This document shows positions 7,504 to 16,169 of a stretch of 43,910 nucleotides of DNA, piece by piece. The number at the start of each line of letters is the position of its first letter. The first letter of the stretch is position 1. The position numbers and the translations under genes were made by a program. This DNA comes from Chloroflexota bacterium (GTDB lineage: Bacteria > Chloroflexota > Dehalococcoidia > Dehalococcoidales > UBA2162). The stretch covers positions 1-43,910 of the forward strand of contig JACPPR010000071.1 in the NCBI GenBank assembly GCA_016190895.1, written 5' to 3'. The notes beneath the pieces were generated by a model, which ran no database searches, was not told the DNA's origin, and worked only from the letters and a program-made list of their open reading frames with translations.

Positions 7504-9486
7504 ATGTCAAGCCAACTAATCTGGCTCATATTTCTGCTGCCGGTAATCTCTTTTCTCATTATTTCCCTGCTCATTAAGCCTTTCGTTAACAGGGAATCGA
7601 GAATCGCCGGCTATCTCACTATCCTCGCTATCGGCACATCGCTGGCGCTTTCTCTGCTCACCCTCTCGGCAGTGATGTCGGCACCCAATCATAAAATCGA
7701 AGTGCCCGATATTAGCTGGCTGACAATCGGAAACCTGAACGTCCACGTGGGGCTGCTGGTGGATTCGCTAACGGCGGTAATGCTGGTGGTAGTGACTCTG
7801 GTCAGCCTAATGGTGCAGGTCTACTCCCTGGGCTATATGAAGGACAACTGGGACCATGGCAACACAGCCTATCACCGCTACTACGCCTGGATGTCCCTCT
7901 TCACCGCCTCGATGCTGGGCGTCATCCTGGCAGATAGCCTGCTCCTGGTTTTCGTCTTCTGGGAGATGGTCGGCTTATGTTCTTACCTGCTCATCGGCTT
8001 CTGGTTCCACCGCCCCTCGGCAGCCAACGCCGCTAAGAAGGCTTTCATCGTCACTCGTTTCGGCGACTTCGGTTTCCTGGTAGCCCTCCTGCTCATCTTT
8101 GCCAAAACTCAAACATTCGATATCGAAGAGCTATACGGCATTGCCGGCACAGCAGTTCTGGCCGGTTCCGTGCTGACCTGGGCAGCCATCGGCATCTTTG
8201 CCGGCGCTATGGGCAAGTCAGCCCAGTTCCCGCTCCACCTGTGGCTGCCCGACGCTATGGAAGGCCCGACGCCGGTCAGCGCCTTAATCCATGCCGCTAC
8301 GATGGTGGCAGCCGGCGTCTTCCTGGTTGCCCGCACCCTGCCTATCTTCGTCCACTCGATAGAGGCGCTCACCACTGTGGCCATCATCGGGGCGGTGACG
8401 GCAATTTTTGCCGCCTCGATGGGGTTGGTGATGACCGATATCAAGCGGGTGGTGGCTTATTCCACTATCAGCCAGCTTGGCTATATGATGCTGGGGCTGG
8501 GGGCGGCCGGTATCGGCATCGCCCGGGGCGGCGAAACCGGCATCGAGGCTGCCAAGGCTGCGGCGGCGGTAGGCATCTTCCACCTCTTCAACCACGCTTT
8601 CTTCAAGGCTTTGCTCTTCCTCGGGGCCGGCAGCGTCAACCACGCCACCGGCACCTTCGATATGAGGCTGATGGGCGGCTTGCGCAAGGCAATGCCCTGG
8701 ACATTTGCTACTTTCCTGATTGCCTCGTTGAGCCTGGCCGGTATCTGGCCGCTCTCCGGCTTCTGGAGCAAGGACGAGATTCTGGCCGTGGCTCTGGAAA
8801 ACCAGCCTGTGCTTTTTTATCTCGCAATGATAACCGTCTTTATGACCGCTTTTTATATCTTCCGGGTGCTTTTCTTGACTTTCGGCGGCGAATACCGAGG
8901 AACCAGCCATGAAACTCACGTTCCCCGTGGCGCTCACGGTGGACACGGCCCCCACCTCCACGAATCGGCGCCCGTGATGGTAGCCCCGATGGTGGCGCTC
9001 TCGGTCCTGGCAATTGCCTCCGGCTGGTGGAACGCCAGCGGCGGATTCGCCAGATTCATGGGAGAGGAGCACGTGGAGGCAATCGGCTTCTTCGGCGTCC
9101 TGACGCACGGACTACCCTGGCTATCATTGATAGTAGCCGGTTCAGGTATTCTGCTCGCCTACCTTATGTACAGCCGGAAAGTCATTTCTGCGGAACGCAT
9201 CGGCAGCGCCTTCAAGCCTTTATATACGCTCTTCTCCCGAAAGTACTATTTCGATGAACTCTATGAAAATATAATCGTCAGAAAGATTTTGATCGGGGGA
9301 CTGTTCGTCGGCCTGGAGAAAATCGATACCTACGGTGTCGACGGAGTCGTGAACACCGTCGCTAAGGGAGCCTACGCCGACGGCAAAGCTCTCAGGCGGC
9401 TGCAGACCGGGCAGCTCCAGCTCTACGGATTGGTTATCGGCATCGGCATTCTGGCAATTATTTTGGTATTGTATCTTTTTGGATAA
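7504..9486 (+). CDS. nuoL: complex I subunit L (NuoL)
   Basis: NuoL is the distal antiporter-like proton-pumping subunit with the long lateral helix. The product is 660 aa, normal for the family. Seen: FWEMVGLCSYLLIGFW (key Glu), GKSAQFPLHLWLPDAMEGPT (key Lys, then PVSALIHAATMVAAGVFL), FHLFNHAFFKALLFLGAGSV and the C-terminal YYFDELYENIIV plus a final hydrophobic helix. A His/Gly-rich loop lies near residues 475-495. ATG 7504 follows the previous stop by one base. Confidence 0.97.
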   Translation: MSSQLIWLIFLLPVISFLIISLLIKPFVNRESRIAGYLTILAIGTSLALSLLTLSAVMSAPNHKIEVPDISWLTIGNLNVHVGLLVDSLTAVMLVVVTLVSLMVQVYSLGYMKDNWDHGNTAYHRYYAWMSLFTASMLGVILADSLLLVFVFWEMVGLCSYLLIGFWFHRPSAANAAKKAFIVTRFGDFGFLVALLLIFAKTQTFDIEELYGIAGTAVLAGSVLTWAAIGIFAGAMGKSAQFPLHLWLPDAMEGPTPVSALIHAATMVAAGVFLVARTLPIFVHSIEALTTVAIIGAVTAIFAASMGLVMTDIKRVVAYSTISQLGYMMLGLGAAGIGIARGGETGIEAAKAAAAVGIFHLFNHAFFKALLFLGAGSVNHATGTFDMRLMGGLRKAMPWTFATFLIASLSLAGIWPLSGFWSKDEILAVALENQPVLFYLAMITVFMTAFYIFRVLFLTFGGEYRGTSHETHVPRGAHGGHGPHLHESAPVMVAPMVALSVLAIASGWWNASGGFARFMGEEHVEAIGFFGVLTHGLPWLSLIVAGSGILLAYLMYSRKVISAERIGSAFKPLYTLFSRKYYFDELYENIIVRKILIGGLFVGLEKIDTYGVDGVVNTVAKGAYADGKALRRLQTGQLQLYGLVIGIGILAIILVLYLFG

Positions 9487-9544
9487 TAAAGCGAGTGGAA
9501 AAGAACAAGCAAGGCAAATCAGGTTTTGAGCAGAGGAATCAGAA

Positions 9545-11029
9545 TTGAGTTTTAGTTATCTTTCAGCCATAGTCTTCCTGCCGTTGGTCGGGGCAATTCT
9601 GGTCGCCCTCTTCGGCGGAGGCCGGGAGAAGCTGGTTAAATACTTATCGGCCGTTTTCACGGCGGTACCTCTTGTTATAGCCGTCATCGCCTTTTTGAAC
9701 TTCGATAGGTCGGCCGGGGCGTCCATCTACCAGTTCGAGGAGAAGGCGGTCTGGATTCCCGCCCTTAATGCTAACTACCATCTGGGAGTCGACGGTCTGA
9801 GCCTGCCGCTGGTAGCGCTGACGGCCTTCCTGGGCCTGATGGTGGTGCTTATCTCCTGGAAAATTCATACAAGGGTGCGCGAGTATTTTGCCTGGCTTTT
9901 GCTGCTAGAAGCGAGCATCCTGGGCGTCTTCGCCTCGCTCGACCTGCTTCTCTTCTTCATCTTCTGGGAAATCGAGATTATCCCGATGTACTTCCTCATC
10001 TCGGTCTGGGGCTCGGGCAGAAAAGAATACTCATCGATAAAATATGTTATTTTCACGCTGGCCGGCAGCGCCCTGATGCTGGCCGGCATCCTCAGCGTCT
10101 ATTTCACTACAGGCAGTCTGGATATAGTCGACCTGGCCGATAAACAGTTGGCGATGGTGCAATCGATTATGCCGGCTAGCTTAATTTTCTTCCTGCTGAT
10201 AACCGGCTTCGCCGTCAAGCTGCCGGTTGCGCCGCTGCACACCTGGCTGCCGGACGCCCATACCGATGCCCCGACGGCGGGCAGCGTCATGCTGGCCGGG
10301 GCGCTAATTAAAATGGGCGGCTACGGCATTATCCGTGTGGTCAGCTTCTTCCCCCAGGTAGCCCGAGATTACGCTCCCTTGATGCTGACACTGGCCGTAA
10401 TCAGCGTGCTTTACGGAGCCGCGGTAACTTTGAGGCAGACCGACTTGAAGCGGCTTATCGCCTACAGCAGCGTCAGCCATATGGGCTTAGTACTGCTCGG
10501 CGCATTCGCCCTAACCGAGGTAAGCCTGACCGGCGCCGCCTTGCAGATGGTCAGCCACGGTCTGCTCACCGGACTGCTCTTTGCTATGGCCGGTTTTACC
10601 ATACACAATGTCGAGGAGCGCCGTCTCGATAAGCTAGGAGGACTGGCGCGCCAGATGCCGGTGGCTGCTGTTGTTTTCTCAATCGCCAGTCTAGGCTCTC
10701 TGGGCCTGCCGCTGACCAGTGGCTTTGCCGCCGAGTTCATCACGTTAGCCGGCAGCTTTTCCAGCCAGGTAGTCAATGGCGCTCCGGTCTTCACCCTTCT
10801 GGCGGCCATCGGAGTGGTGCTGGCCGCCGGCTACATCCTCTGGCTAATCCAGCGGACATTATACGGCCCTGTGAAGGAGCAATATAACGAGGTCAAGGAC
10901 GCCGACACCCTGGAACGGGTTTATATGTTCACCTTCGTGGCTTTGATTGTGCTGGTCGGCATCTATCCGGCCGTTCTGACTGATATTATTAAGCTGGGTA
11001 TCGCACCCATTGCAGGCTTGTTCGGCTAA
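9545..11029 (+). CDS. nuoM: complex I subunit M (NuoM)
   Basis: NuoM is the second antiporter-like subunit, here 494 aa with about 14 helices. Seen: FWEIEIIPMYFLISVWG (key Glu), KLPVAPLHTWLPDAHTDAPT followed by AGSVMLAGALIKMGGYG, and SVSHMGLVLLGAF. The TTG start at 9545 is chosen because AGAGG lies 8 nt upstream at 9532-9536. Confidence 0.97.
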   Translation: MSFSYLSAIVFLPLVGAILVALFGGGREKLVKYLSAVFTAVPLVIAVIAFLNFDRSAGASIYQFEEKAVWIPALNANYHLGVDGLSLPLVALTAFLGLMVVLISWKIHTRVREYFAWLLLLEASILGVFASLDLLLFFIFWEIEIIPMYFLISVWGSGRKEYSSIKYVIFTLAGSALMLAGILSVYFTTGSLDIVDLADKQLAMVQSIMPASLIFFLLITGFAVKLPVAPLHTWLPDAHTDAPTAGSVMLAGALIKMGGYGIIRVVSFFPQVARDYAPLMLTLAVISVLYGAAVTLRQTDLKRLIAYSSVSHMGLVLLGAFALTEVSLTGAALQMVSHGLLTGLLFAMAGFTIHNVEERRLDKLGGLARQMPVAAVVFSIASLGSLGLPLTSGFAAEFITLAGSFSSQVVNGAPVFTLLAAIGVVLAAGYILWLIQRTLYGPVKEQYNEVKDADTLERVYMFTFVALIVLVGIYPAVLTDIIKLGIAPIAGLFG

Positions 11030-11040
11030 AGGAGTAAATT

Positions 11041-12498
11041 TTGAACCTGGCACTTTTTGGACCGGAACTGACCCTGACGGCGACAGCGCTGGCCGTTATC
11101 CTGCTCGACCTCTTCATCGAGCGTAAGGGACTGCTGGCTTTGCTCAGTATCGCCGGATTAATAGTTTCGGCCGGTTTCACAGTGGCTTTGTGGGGAACTT
11201 CTGAGGGCGCTTTCTTCGATACCTTCGCTGTCGATAGCTTCGCCCTTTTCTTCAAACTGCTCTTCCTGGGCATTGCCGCCCTGGTTATCCTGGCCTCGAC
11301 CGATTACGTCTCCAAGTTCGAGCGCTTCCGCGGTGAATATTACGCCCTGATACTCCTATCGGCACTGGGTATGATTCTGATGTCGGCTACCCGAGAGCTA
11401 ATCTCCATCTATATCTCCCTGGAGCTGACCGGCATTTCGCTCTATGTCCTGTCCGGCTTCCTGAAGGATGCCAAATCGACCGAGTCCTCGCTGAAATACC
11501 TGCTGCTGGGGGCGATGTCCTCGGCCGTGCTGCTTTACGGGATGGCGCTGGTTTTCGGCGTTACCGGCGAGACCCAGCTCGATAAGATAGCTTTCGCTGT
11601 CTACAGCATAACTTTGGGCACAGCCTCAGCTAATCCGGCGCTCATCCTGGGCGTGGTGCTGCTGATAGTCGGCTTCGGATTCAAGATTGCCGCCTTCCCC
11701 TCCCATATGTGGGTGCCCGATGTCTACGAAGGAGCGCCGACGCCGGTGGTGGCCTATCTTTCCGTGGGCAGCAAAGCCGCCGGCTTCGCCGTTATCCTGC
11801 GCGTCTTTTCTACCGCCTTTGCCTTGCCGGACTGGCTGAGCAGTAGCTGGGGAGTCATCTTCGCCGTGCTGGCTGCCATCGGGATGTTCGTCGGCAATCT
11901 GAGCGCCCTCCCCCAGACCAATATCAAGCGCATGCTGGGTTACTCGAGCATCGCCCAGGCCGGCTACCTGATGGTTGGCTTGGCCGCCCTGGGAGCGGCC
12001 CCTTTCGCCGGCGTTTTGGGGCAGAGCGGAGTGCTCTTCTTCCTGGCTGGCTATGCCCTGGCTAACCTGGGCGCCTTTGCCGCTATCATCGCCATCTCGA
12101 ACAAGGTCAATAGCGACCTTATCGATGATTATTCCGGCATGATTAAGCGAGCGCCGGTGCTGACATTAGCCCTGAGCCTCAGCCTGATTTCTCTTATCGG
12201 TATGCCGCCGGCGGCCGGCTTCATCGGCAAGTTCTACATCTTTAGCGGGGCCGTGCACAGCGGCCTGCTCTGGCTGGTCATCCTGGCCGTCATAAATAGC
12301 GTTATCTCCGCCTATTACTACCTGCGGGTGGTCAAGGTAATGTGGTTCAATGAGCCGGCCTCGGACGAAAAAGTGCCTTCCTCCGGCGCCTTACGGCTAG
12401 CTTTGCTCATTTCGAGCCTCGGGGTTCTGCTTCTGGGCATCGCCCCCGGACCTGTCCTGGAACTGGCCCGGAACGCCGCCAATATGCTGGGATTTTAG
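11041..12498 (+). CDS. nuoN: complex I subunit N (NuoN)
   Basis: NuoN is the antiporter-like subunit nearest NuoK, here 485 aa. Seen: YISLELTGISLYVLSGFLKD (key Glu), FKIAAFPSHMWVPDVYEGAP (key Lys, then TPVVAYLSVGSKAAGFAV), SSIAQAGYLMVG and IGMPPAAGFIGKFYIF. The TTG start at 11041 is fixed by AAGGAGT directly upstream. It is the last gene of the operon. Confidence 0.97.
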   Translation: MNLALFGPELTLTATALAVILLDLFIERKGLLALLSIAGLIVSAGFTVALWGTSEGAFFDTFAVDSFALFFKLLFLGIAALVILASTDYVSKFERFRGEYYALILLSALGMILMSATRELISIYISLELTGISLYVLSGFLKDAKSTESSLKYLLLGAMSSAVLLYGMALVFGVTGETQLDKIAFAVYSITLGTASANPALILGVVLLIVGFGFKIAAFPSHMWVPDVYEGAPTPVVAYLSVGSKAAGFAVILRVFSTAFALPDWLSSSWGVIFAVLAAIGMFVGNLSALPQTNIKRMLGYSSIAQAGYLMVGLAALGAAPFAGVLGQSGVLFFLAGYALANLGAFAAIIAISNKVNSDLIDDYSGMIKRAPVLTLALSLSLISLIGMPPAAGFIGKFYIFSGAVHSGLLWLVILAVINSVISAYYYLRVVKVMWFNEPASDEKVPSSGALRLALLISSLGVLLLGIAPGPVLELARNAANMLGF

Positions 12499-12545
12499 GG
12501 CTACCATCTTCTCAAATTCTCTCACTTCAAAAGACATTCTCCCGC

Positions 12546-12585
12546 TGTCATTGCGAGTCCCGATTTCATCGGGACGAAGCAATCC
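12546..12585. repeat. TGTCATTGCGAG repeat with embedded palindrome
   Basis: TGTCATTGCGAG and GACGAAGCAATCC flank the hairpin GTCCCGAT-TTC-ATCGGGAC. It sits between the convergent nuoN and MFS genes and may stop transcription, but there is no T-tract. Beyond this and a CGAAGGG-type fragment near 12610-12635, nothing is seen in 12499-12669. Confidence 0.65.
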
Positions 12586-12669
12586 GTATCCCTATGTCCC
12601 TTCAATGAAGTTTACCCCGAACACAGTCGAAGGGTGGTAATCCCTATGGATTATTATGAACGTGTCTTT

Positions 12670-13875
12670 TCAGGCTGAGCGTCTGATGTCAGGGAAAAGC
12701 CGCCTGGGGAGAAATTTGATAATAAAGATAACCAGCGCCACGCCAAGCCCGGCGCTGAGAGCAAACAGCGGTCTGAATCCCCATATCGAGGCCAACCAGC
12801 CCCCGACCAGCGGACCCAACCCCCAGCCCAGAGCGCCGGCGCTATTCGCCAGTCCGTAAGCCATCCCCTGCTGCCCCTGGGCGACCGCCAGACCGACCAG
12901 AGCATTGGAAGACGCGCCTACTCCCCCGCCGGGTATACTTCCCATGACAAGGAAGATAAATAGCTGGGTCACCGATGTCGCCCATATCGGCGGCAGCCAT
13001 GACAGAAAGCCCGCCAGGCAGGAAAAGATGAGGAGTGTTCTCAGATTGACGCATGTGCTCAGGCGTGCCGCCACCAGACTGGATAGGGTATACACACCGC
13101 CGGTTATGCCGAAAGTCAGCCCTGCGGCGGTGGCCGCCTGACCTGCCGGGTTCAGCTCCTTAATGAAGAGCGGGATTATCGGTCCTGCCAGAGAGCCGGA
13201 AAAACTCAATGCAAAGAGGAAAATCATTATCGGTACCATGTCCCTGGAAACAGCCAGGCGCAGCATACCTTTCAGCGAAGCTTGCTGGCGGGGCGGCGCC
13301 TCGAATTGCTCCCTGGCCAAAAAGAGAACGAGAATGCCGGCAGCAAAAAGCATACCGCCGATAACGAAGAATGGCTTGGTGTAACCGATATGGTCTGCCA
13401 GAAAACCACCGATCATCGGACCCAGACTGCTGCCGCCGGAAACGGCCACCGTGATAAGCCCGGCGGCGTAGGGTATTTTCTCTCTAGGGACAACCGAGGT
13501 CGCCATAGCGGTTACGGCGGCGGCGCTACCGGTCAGAATGCCCTGCGCCCACTTCAGGGCGATGAACCAGTAAATATTCGGCGCGATGCCCTGCAAGGCC
13601 ATAACAACGCCGCCAGCGAACATTACCCGCAGCACCATCGGCTTTCTGCCCCAGCGGTCGGCGGCGATGCCCCATAAGGGGGAGCTTATCAGCATACCCA
13701 GTCCGACTCCGCTCGAGGACATACCCGTCCAGAAAGCGGCCTGTTCCGGGGTGTAACCGCCAAGTTGCTGGATAAAAAGGGGCATATACGGGCCGACAAA
13801 GGCGAAGCCGGTCATCGCCACGAACTCGGCGATGAAGAGGGTAATAAGGTTCTTTCGCCAGGATTCAGGAGCCAA
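12670..13875 (-). CDS. major facilitator superfamily transporter (DHA1-type efflux)
   Basis: A 401-aa, about 12-helix transporter of the cytoplasmic membrane. The MFS loop 2-3 motif reads GIAADRWGRKPMVLR near residues 67-81. A motif-C-like segment GLITVAVSGGSSLGPMIGG follows in helix 5, which points to a drug:H+ antiporter-type exporter. Substrate cannot be told. The start is taken as TTG 13875 (MAPESWRKN...), with a GGAG about 9 nt upstream. It is convergent with nuoN, and no functional link to the neighbours is visible. Confidence 0.85.
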   Translation of the reverse strand: MAPESWRKNLITLFIAEFVAMTGFAFVGPYMPLFIQQLGGYTPEQAAFWTGMSSSGVGLGMLISSPLWGIAADRWGRKPMVLRVMFAGGVVMALQGIAPNIYWFIALKWAQGILTGSAAAVTAMATSVVPREKIPYAAGLITVAVSGGSSLGPMIGGFLADHIGYTKPFFVIGGMLFAAGILVLFLAREQFEAPPRQQASLKGMLRLAVSRDMVPIMIFLFALSFSGSLAGPIIPLFIKELNPAGQAATAAGLTFGITGGVYTLSSLVAARLSTCVNLRTLLIFSCLAGFLSWLPPIWATSVTQLFIFLVMGSIPGGGVGASSNALVGLAVAQGQQGMAYGLANSAGALGWGLGPLVGGWLASIWGFRPLFALSAGLGVALVIFIIKFLPRRLFPDIRRSA

Positions 13876-13979
13876 GTGTAACCGTCTCCGTTTACAAGAT
13901 TAAGACGCCAAAAATCGCTTATTCACTATACTCCTAAAACACCTGGCGGACAATAGGCGCTACGAGAAGCTCATTAAGG

Positions 13980-14167
13980 AGCATGAAACTCTAAATACTC
14001 GACGAAGCTCAAATTTCAAAGCTTCAAATGTCAAACAAAACCTGAAATCCAAATGACAGAAAGAAGCGTTTTGGCATTGAGCATTTGGGCTTGATTTGTC
14101 CCGATGAAATCGGGATGGATTTTGGCATTTGGCTTTGTTTAGAGTTTAGATATTGGGATTTAGGATT
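13980..14167. repeat. AT-rich ATTTG-type dispersed repeat, copy 2
   Basis: Same series as 7199-7307: TTTGGCATTGAGCATTTGGG, then TTTGGCATTTGGCTTTGTTT and AGAGTTTAGATATTGGGATT. The palindrome TCCCGAT-GAA-ATCGGGA is inserted in the middle (about 14099-14115). It fills most of the 304-bp gap between the MFS and GNAT genes; no gene is seen there. Confidence 0.75.
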
Positions 14168-14179
14168 TTTCCAGTGAGG

Positions 14180-14695
14180 TCAGTGAATCATTAGCGGGCT
14201 GGCGTCCCTTTCCATAAAGCAGACGGTAAAAGGCAGACCCGGGAACTTGTGGGTGCTTATCTCTTGAAAACCGAACATTTCGTACCAGTTCTTCAAGACA
14301 GCGCTTTCGATAATCATACCTAAGGCAACCTTCTTGCCCCCGTTTCCCCTGATGTAATCGATGGCAAATCCGACCAGCTTCGCCCCGTAGCCGCCGTGGC
14401 GATGTTCCGGTAGAACGGCGAGCTTCTCGATATAGTAGAGGTCGGCATCGGCTTTCTCGACCGCGATGAAACCGATTTGCCTGCTATCAAGAAAAAGGCC
14501 GAAGAATTTCACCGGTCTATTCTTCAATTGCCTTAGCTGGCGGACGGTCAAGAAGCTCGCATGGGTAGGGGCGCTTTCCCGAGTGAGACCAAACTCCTCG
14601 GCCACCGTCTTGAAAGAGTTGCGGATAACTCTGGCGCTGGCGGCAAATTCCGTCGGGTCGGTTATTTCTCTAATCGTTGTTTCGTTATGTGACAA
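14180..14695 (-). CDS. GNAT-family N-acetyltransferase
   Basis: A 171-aa protein with a GNAT fold: IGFIAVEKAD (beta 4), the acetyl-CoA loop LAVLPEHRHGGYGAKLVGFA (R-x-x-G-x-G/A) and a final strand region LKNWYEMFGFQEISTHKF. It transfers an acetyl group from acetyl-CoA to an unknown amine. The open frame starts at TTG 14695, but no Shine-Dalgarno or -10 box is seen, so the true start is uncertain. The gene is followed downstream by an AT-rich repeat and preceded by a perfect palindrome at 14729-14760. Confidence 0.8.
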   Translation of the reverse strand: MSHNETTIREITDPTEFAASARVIRNSFKTVAEEFGLTRESAPTHASFLTVRQLRQLKNRPVKFFGLFLDSRQIGFIAVEKADADLYYIEKLAVLPEHRHGGYGAKLVGFAIDYIRGNGGKKVALGMIIESAVLKNWYEMFGFQEISTHKFPGLPFTVCFMERDASPLMIH

Positions 14696-14728
14696 CTGTT
14701 CTTACCATCCGAGTCGTACTCTCGTGCC

Positions 14729-14760
14729 AAGTAGGGGCAAGGCATGCCTTGCCCCTACTT
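14729..14760. repeat. 32-bp perfect palindrome (GTAGGGGCA family)
   Basis: AAGTAGGGGCAAGGCA followed directly by its reverse complement gives a perfect 32-bp palindrome. It lies between the SbcD and GNAT genes. A near copy is at 26010-26039. As RNA it would form a 16-bp hairpin; it may act as terminator or be a mobile palindromic repeat. Confidence 0.85.
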
Positions 14761-14769
14761 TTCTCCTGC

Positions 14770-16023
14770 CTATCCCCCTATCAGCCTCTCCCCGTATTCA
14801 AGCAATACCCTGGCTCTCTCGGGTGGGTAGTTGGCTTCCAGATATGTTTTGAGCGCTTCGAGGGGCGGGATTTCCTCAACGGCCGCCTGCTCACCGGTGC
14901 CCGTGACGAGTGCCTGACCCAAACGGGAGCGAGCTTCCCGTTTGAAATCCGTGGCTACTGTCGAGAAGTAAGCCTCTTTCAAGGCTCCCCTGATTTCATT
15001 GTCCCTGAGCTGGCCGGCCGCTTCCTCAGGCGCGCTAATCTGAAGACGCACGATAGCGTTCCTGACTTTGTCCTCCCCATCAGAACCAATCGCCCGCAGC
15101 ACGGTGGCGGTCATGTCGATATCCCCAGGCTCAAGATTAACGCTGATAGTGCGGAAGGAACGGCCGGAGACCGGATGAAAATCAAAAGATACGTGCCGGC
15201 GGCCGGTCTGTTTATCCGTTTCAATATCAACGACATAGAAGCCTTTTTCGTCGGCTTCCTCGCCGAAGTCCACCCGCTCCAGGCTACCGGCATAGACCAC
15301 CGGCGGGTTTTCATTCAAGACCTGCCGCTTGTGGATGTGCCCCAGCGCAATATAGTCAAAAGCGGGATTAGCCAGATTGCCCAGCAGAACCAGAGGCTCC
15401 TGGCCGATGGCCATCAGCCTTTCCGAGCCGACCTTAGCCTGGTCGACCCCGACGTGGGCTGCCAGGATGGCGGGCAGGGTGGGATCGAGCCTACTGGCAA
15501 GGTCGGCGATAGTCTTGGTGAGCACCTCCTGAAGCTGCCGGCTAATCTGCTCCAGGGTCAGATTCTTGGCTTCCTCCCTTTTCAGCAGGGCGCTGCGCCT
15601 GAGCCAGGGTAGAGAGGCAATCTGGATAGTGCCGCTCTTGGTTTCGATGCGATAAACGTCGGGCTTATTGGAAACATAAACATTCTTGACGGACAGGGTC
15701 TGAAAAATCTCAGTGCTGGTCGCCTTGCCGATGGCGTTGGGCAAGTCGTGATTGCCGACGAGCAGGAAGATGGGAATACCGCCCTCAGCCAGCCGGTTGA
15801 TGCGCTTGGCGAACTCCCTCTGCTGGGTCTGCCCCGGCTCACGGCTCTTATAGGCGTCCCCGCAAAAGAGCACCAGGTCGATTTTGCTTTCCAGGGCGTA
15901 TTCGACGAGCTTATCCAGGGCAGCCAGAAAATCATCCAGGCGCGTCGAGACGCCCGTCTCGGGATTTATTTTCCCGTAGGTCTCAACTCCTAAATGCAGG
16001 TCGGCAAAATGGAGGATTTTCAT
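14770..16023 (-). CDS. SbcD/Mre11-like DNA repair exonuclease
   Basis: A 417-aa calcineurin-fold nuclease subunit. The five metal motifs are readable: FADLHLG, FCGDAYKSR, LVGNHDLP, ILAAHVGV and ALGHIHKRQ. Family role: Mn2+-dependent 3'-5' exonuclease and hairpin endonuclease acting with an SbcC/Rad50 ATPase at DNA ends. No sbcC is present in the window. The start is placed at ATG 16023 (MKILHFADLHLG); a TTG seven codons upstream lies inside the AT-rich repeat and is less likely. No strong ribosome site is seen. Confidence 0.9.
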   Translation of the reverse strand: MKILHFADLHLGVETYGKINPETGVSTRLDDFLAALDKLVEYALESKIDLVLFCGDAYKSREPGQTQQREFAKRINRLAEGGIPIFLLVGNHDLPNAIGKATSTEIFQTLSVKNVYVSNKPDVYRIETKSGTIQIASLPWLRRSALLKREEAKNLTLEQISRQLQEVLTKTIADLASRLDPTLPAILAAHVGVDQAKVGSERLMAIGQEPLVLLGNLANPAFDYIALGHIHKRQVLNENPPVVYAGSLERVDFGEEADEKGFYVVDIETDKQTGRRHVSFDFHPVSGRSFRTISVNLEPGDIDMTATVLRAIGSDGEDKVRNAIVRLQISAPEEAAGQLRDNEIRGALKEAYFSTVATDFKREARSRLGQALVTGTGEQAAVEEIPPLEALKTYLEANYPPERARVLLEYGERLIGG

Positions 16024-16168
16024 CGTAACAAATCCAAATGCCAATATCCAAAGTTCAAATCAAGCCCAAATGTTTTAATGTCTAAAGACGCCGATTCTAA
16101 CGTTTTTGAGATTTGTGACTTTGAATTTTGACATTTATTCGACATTTGAGCTTTGGAATTTGAACTTG
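16024..16168. repeat. AT-rich ATTTG-type dispersed repeat, copy 3
   Basis: This inverted version of the series at 7199 and 13980 includes AACAAATCCAAATGCCAATA, TTCAAATCAAGCCCAAATG and later ACATTTGAGCTTTGGAATTT. It occupies the whole gap between hisC and the SbcD-like gene. Confidence 0.75.
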
Positions 16169-16169
16169 T

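Noticed and set aside
14677-15612. 311-codon plus-strand frame opposite the SbcD-like gene
   Set aside because: Antisense shadow of a gene with five conserved nuclease motifs.
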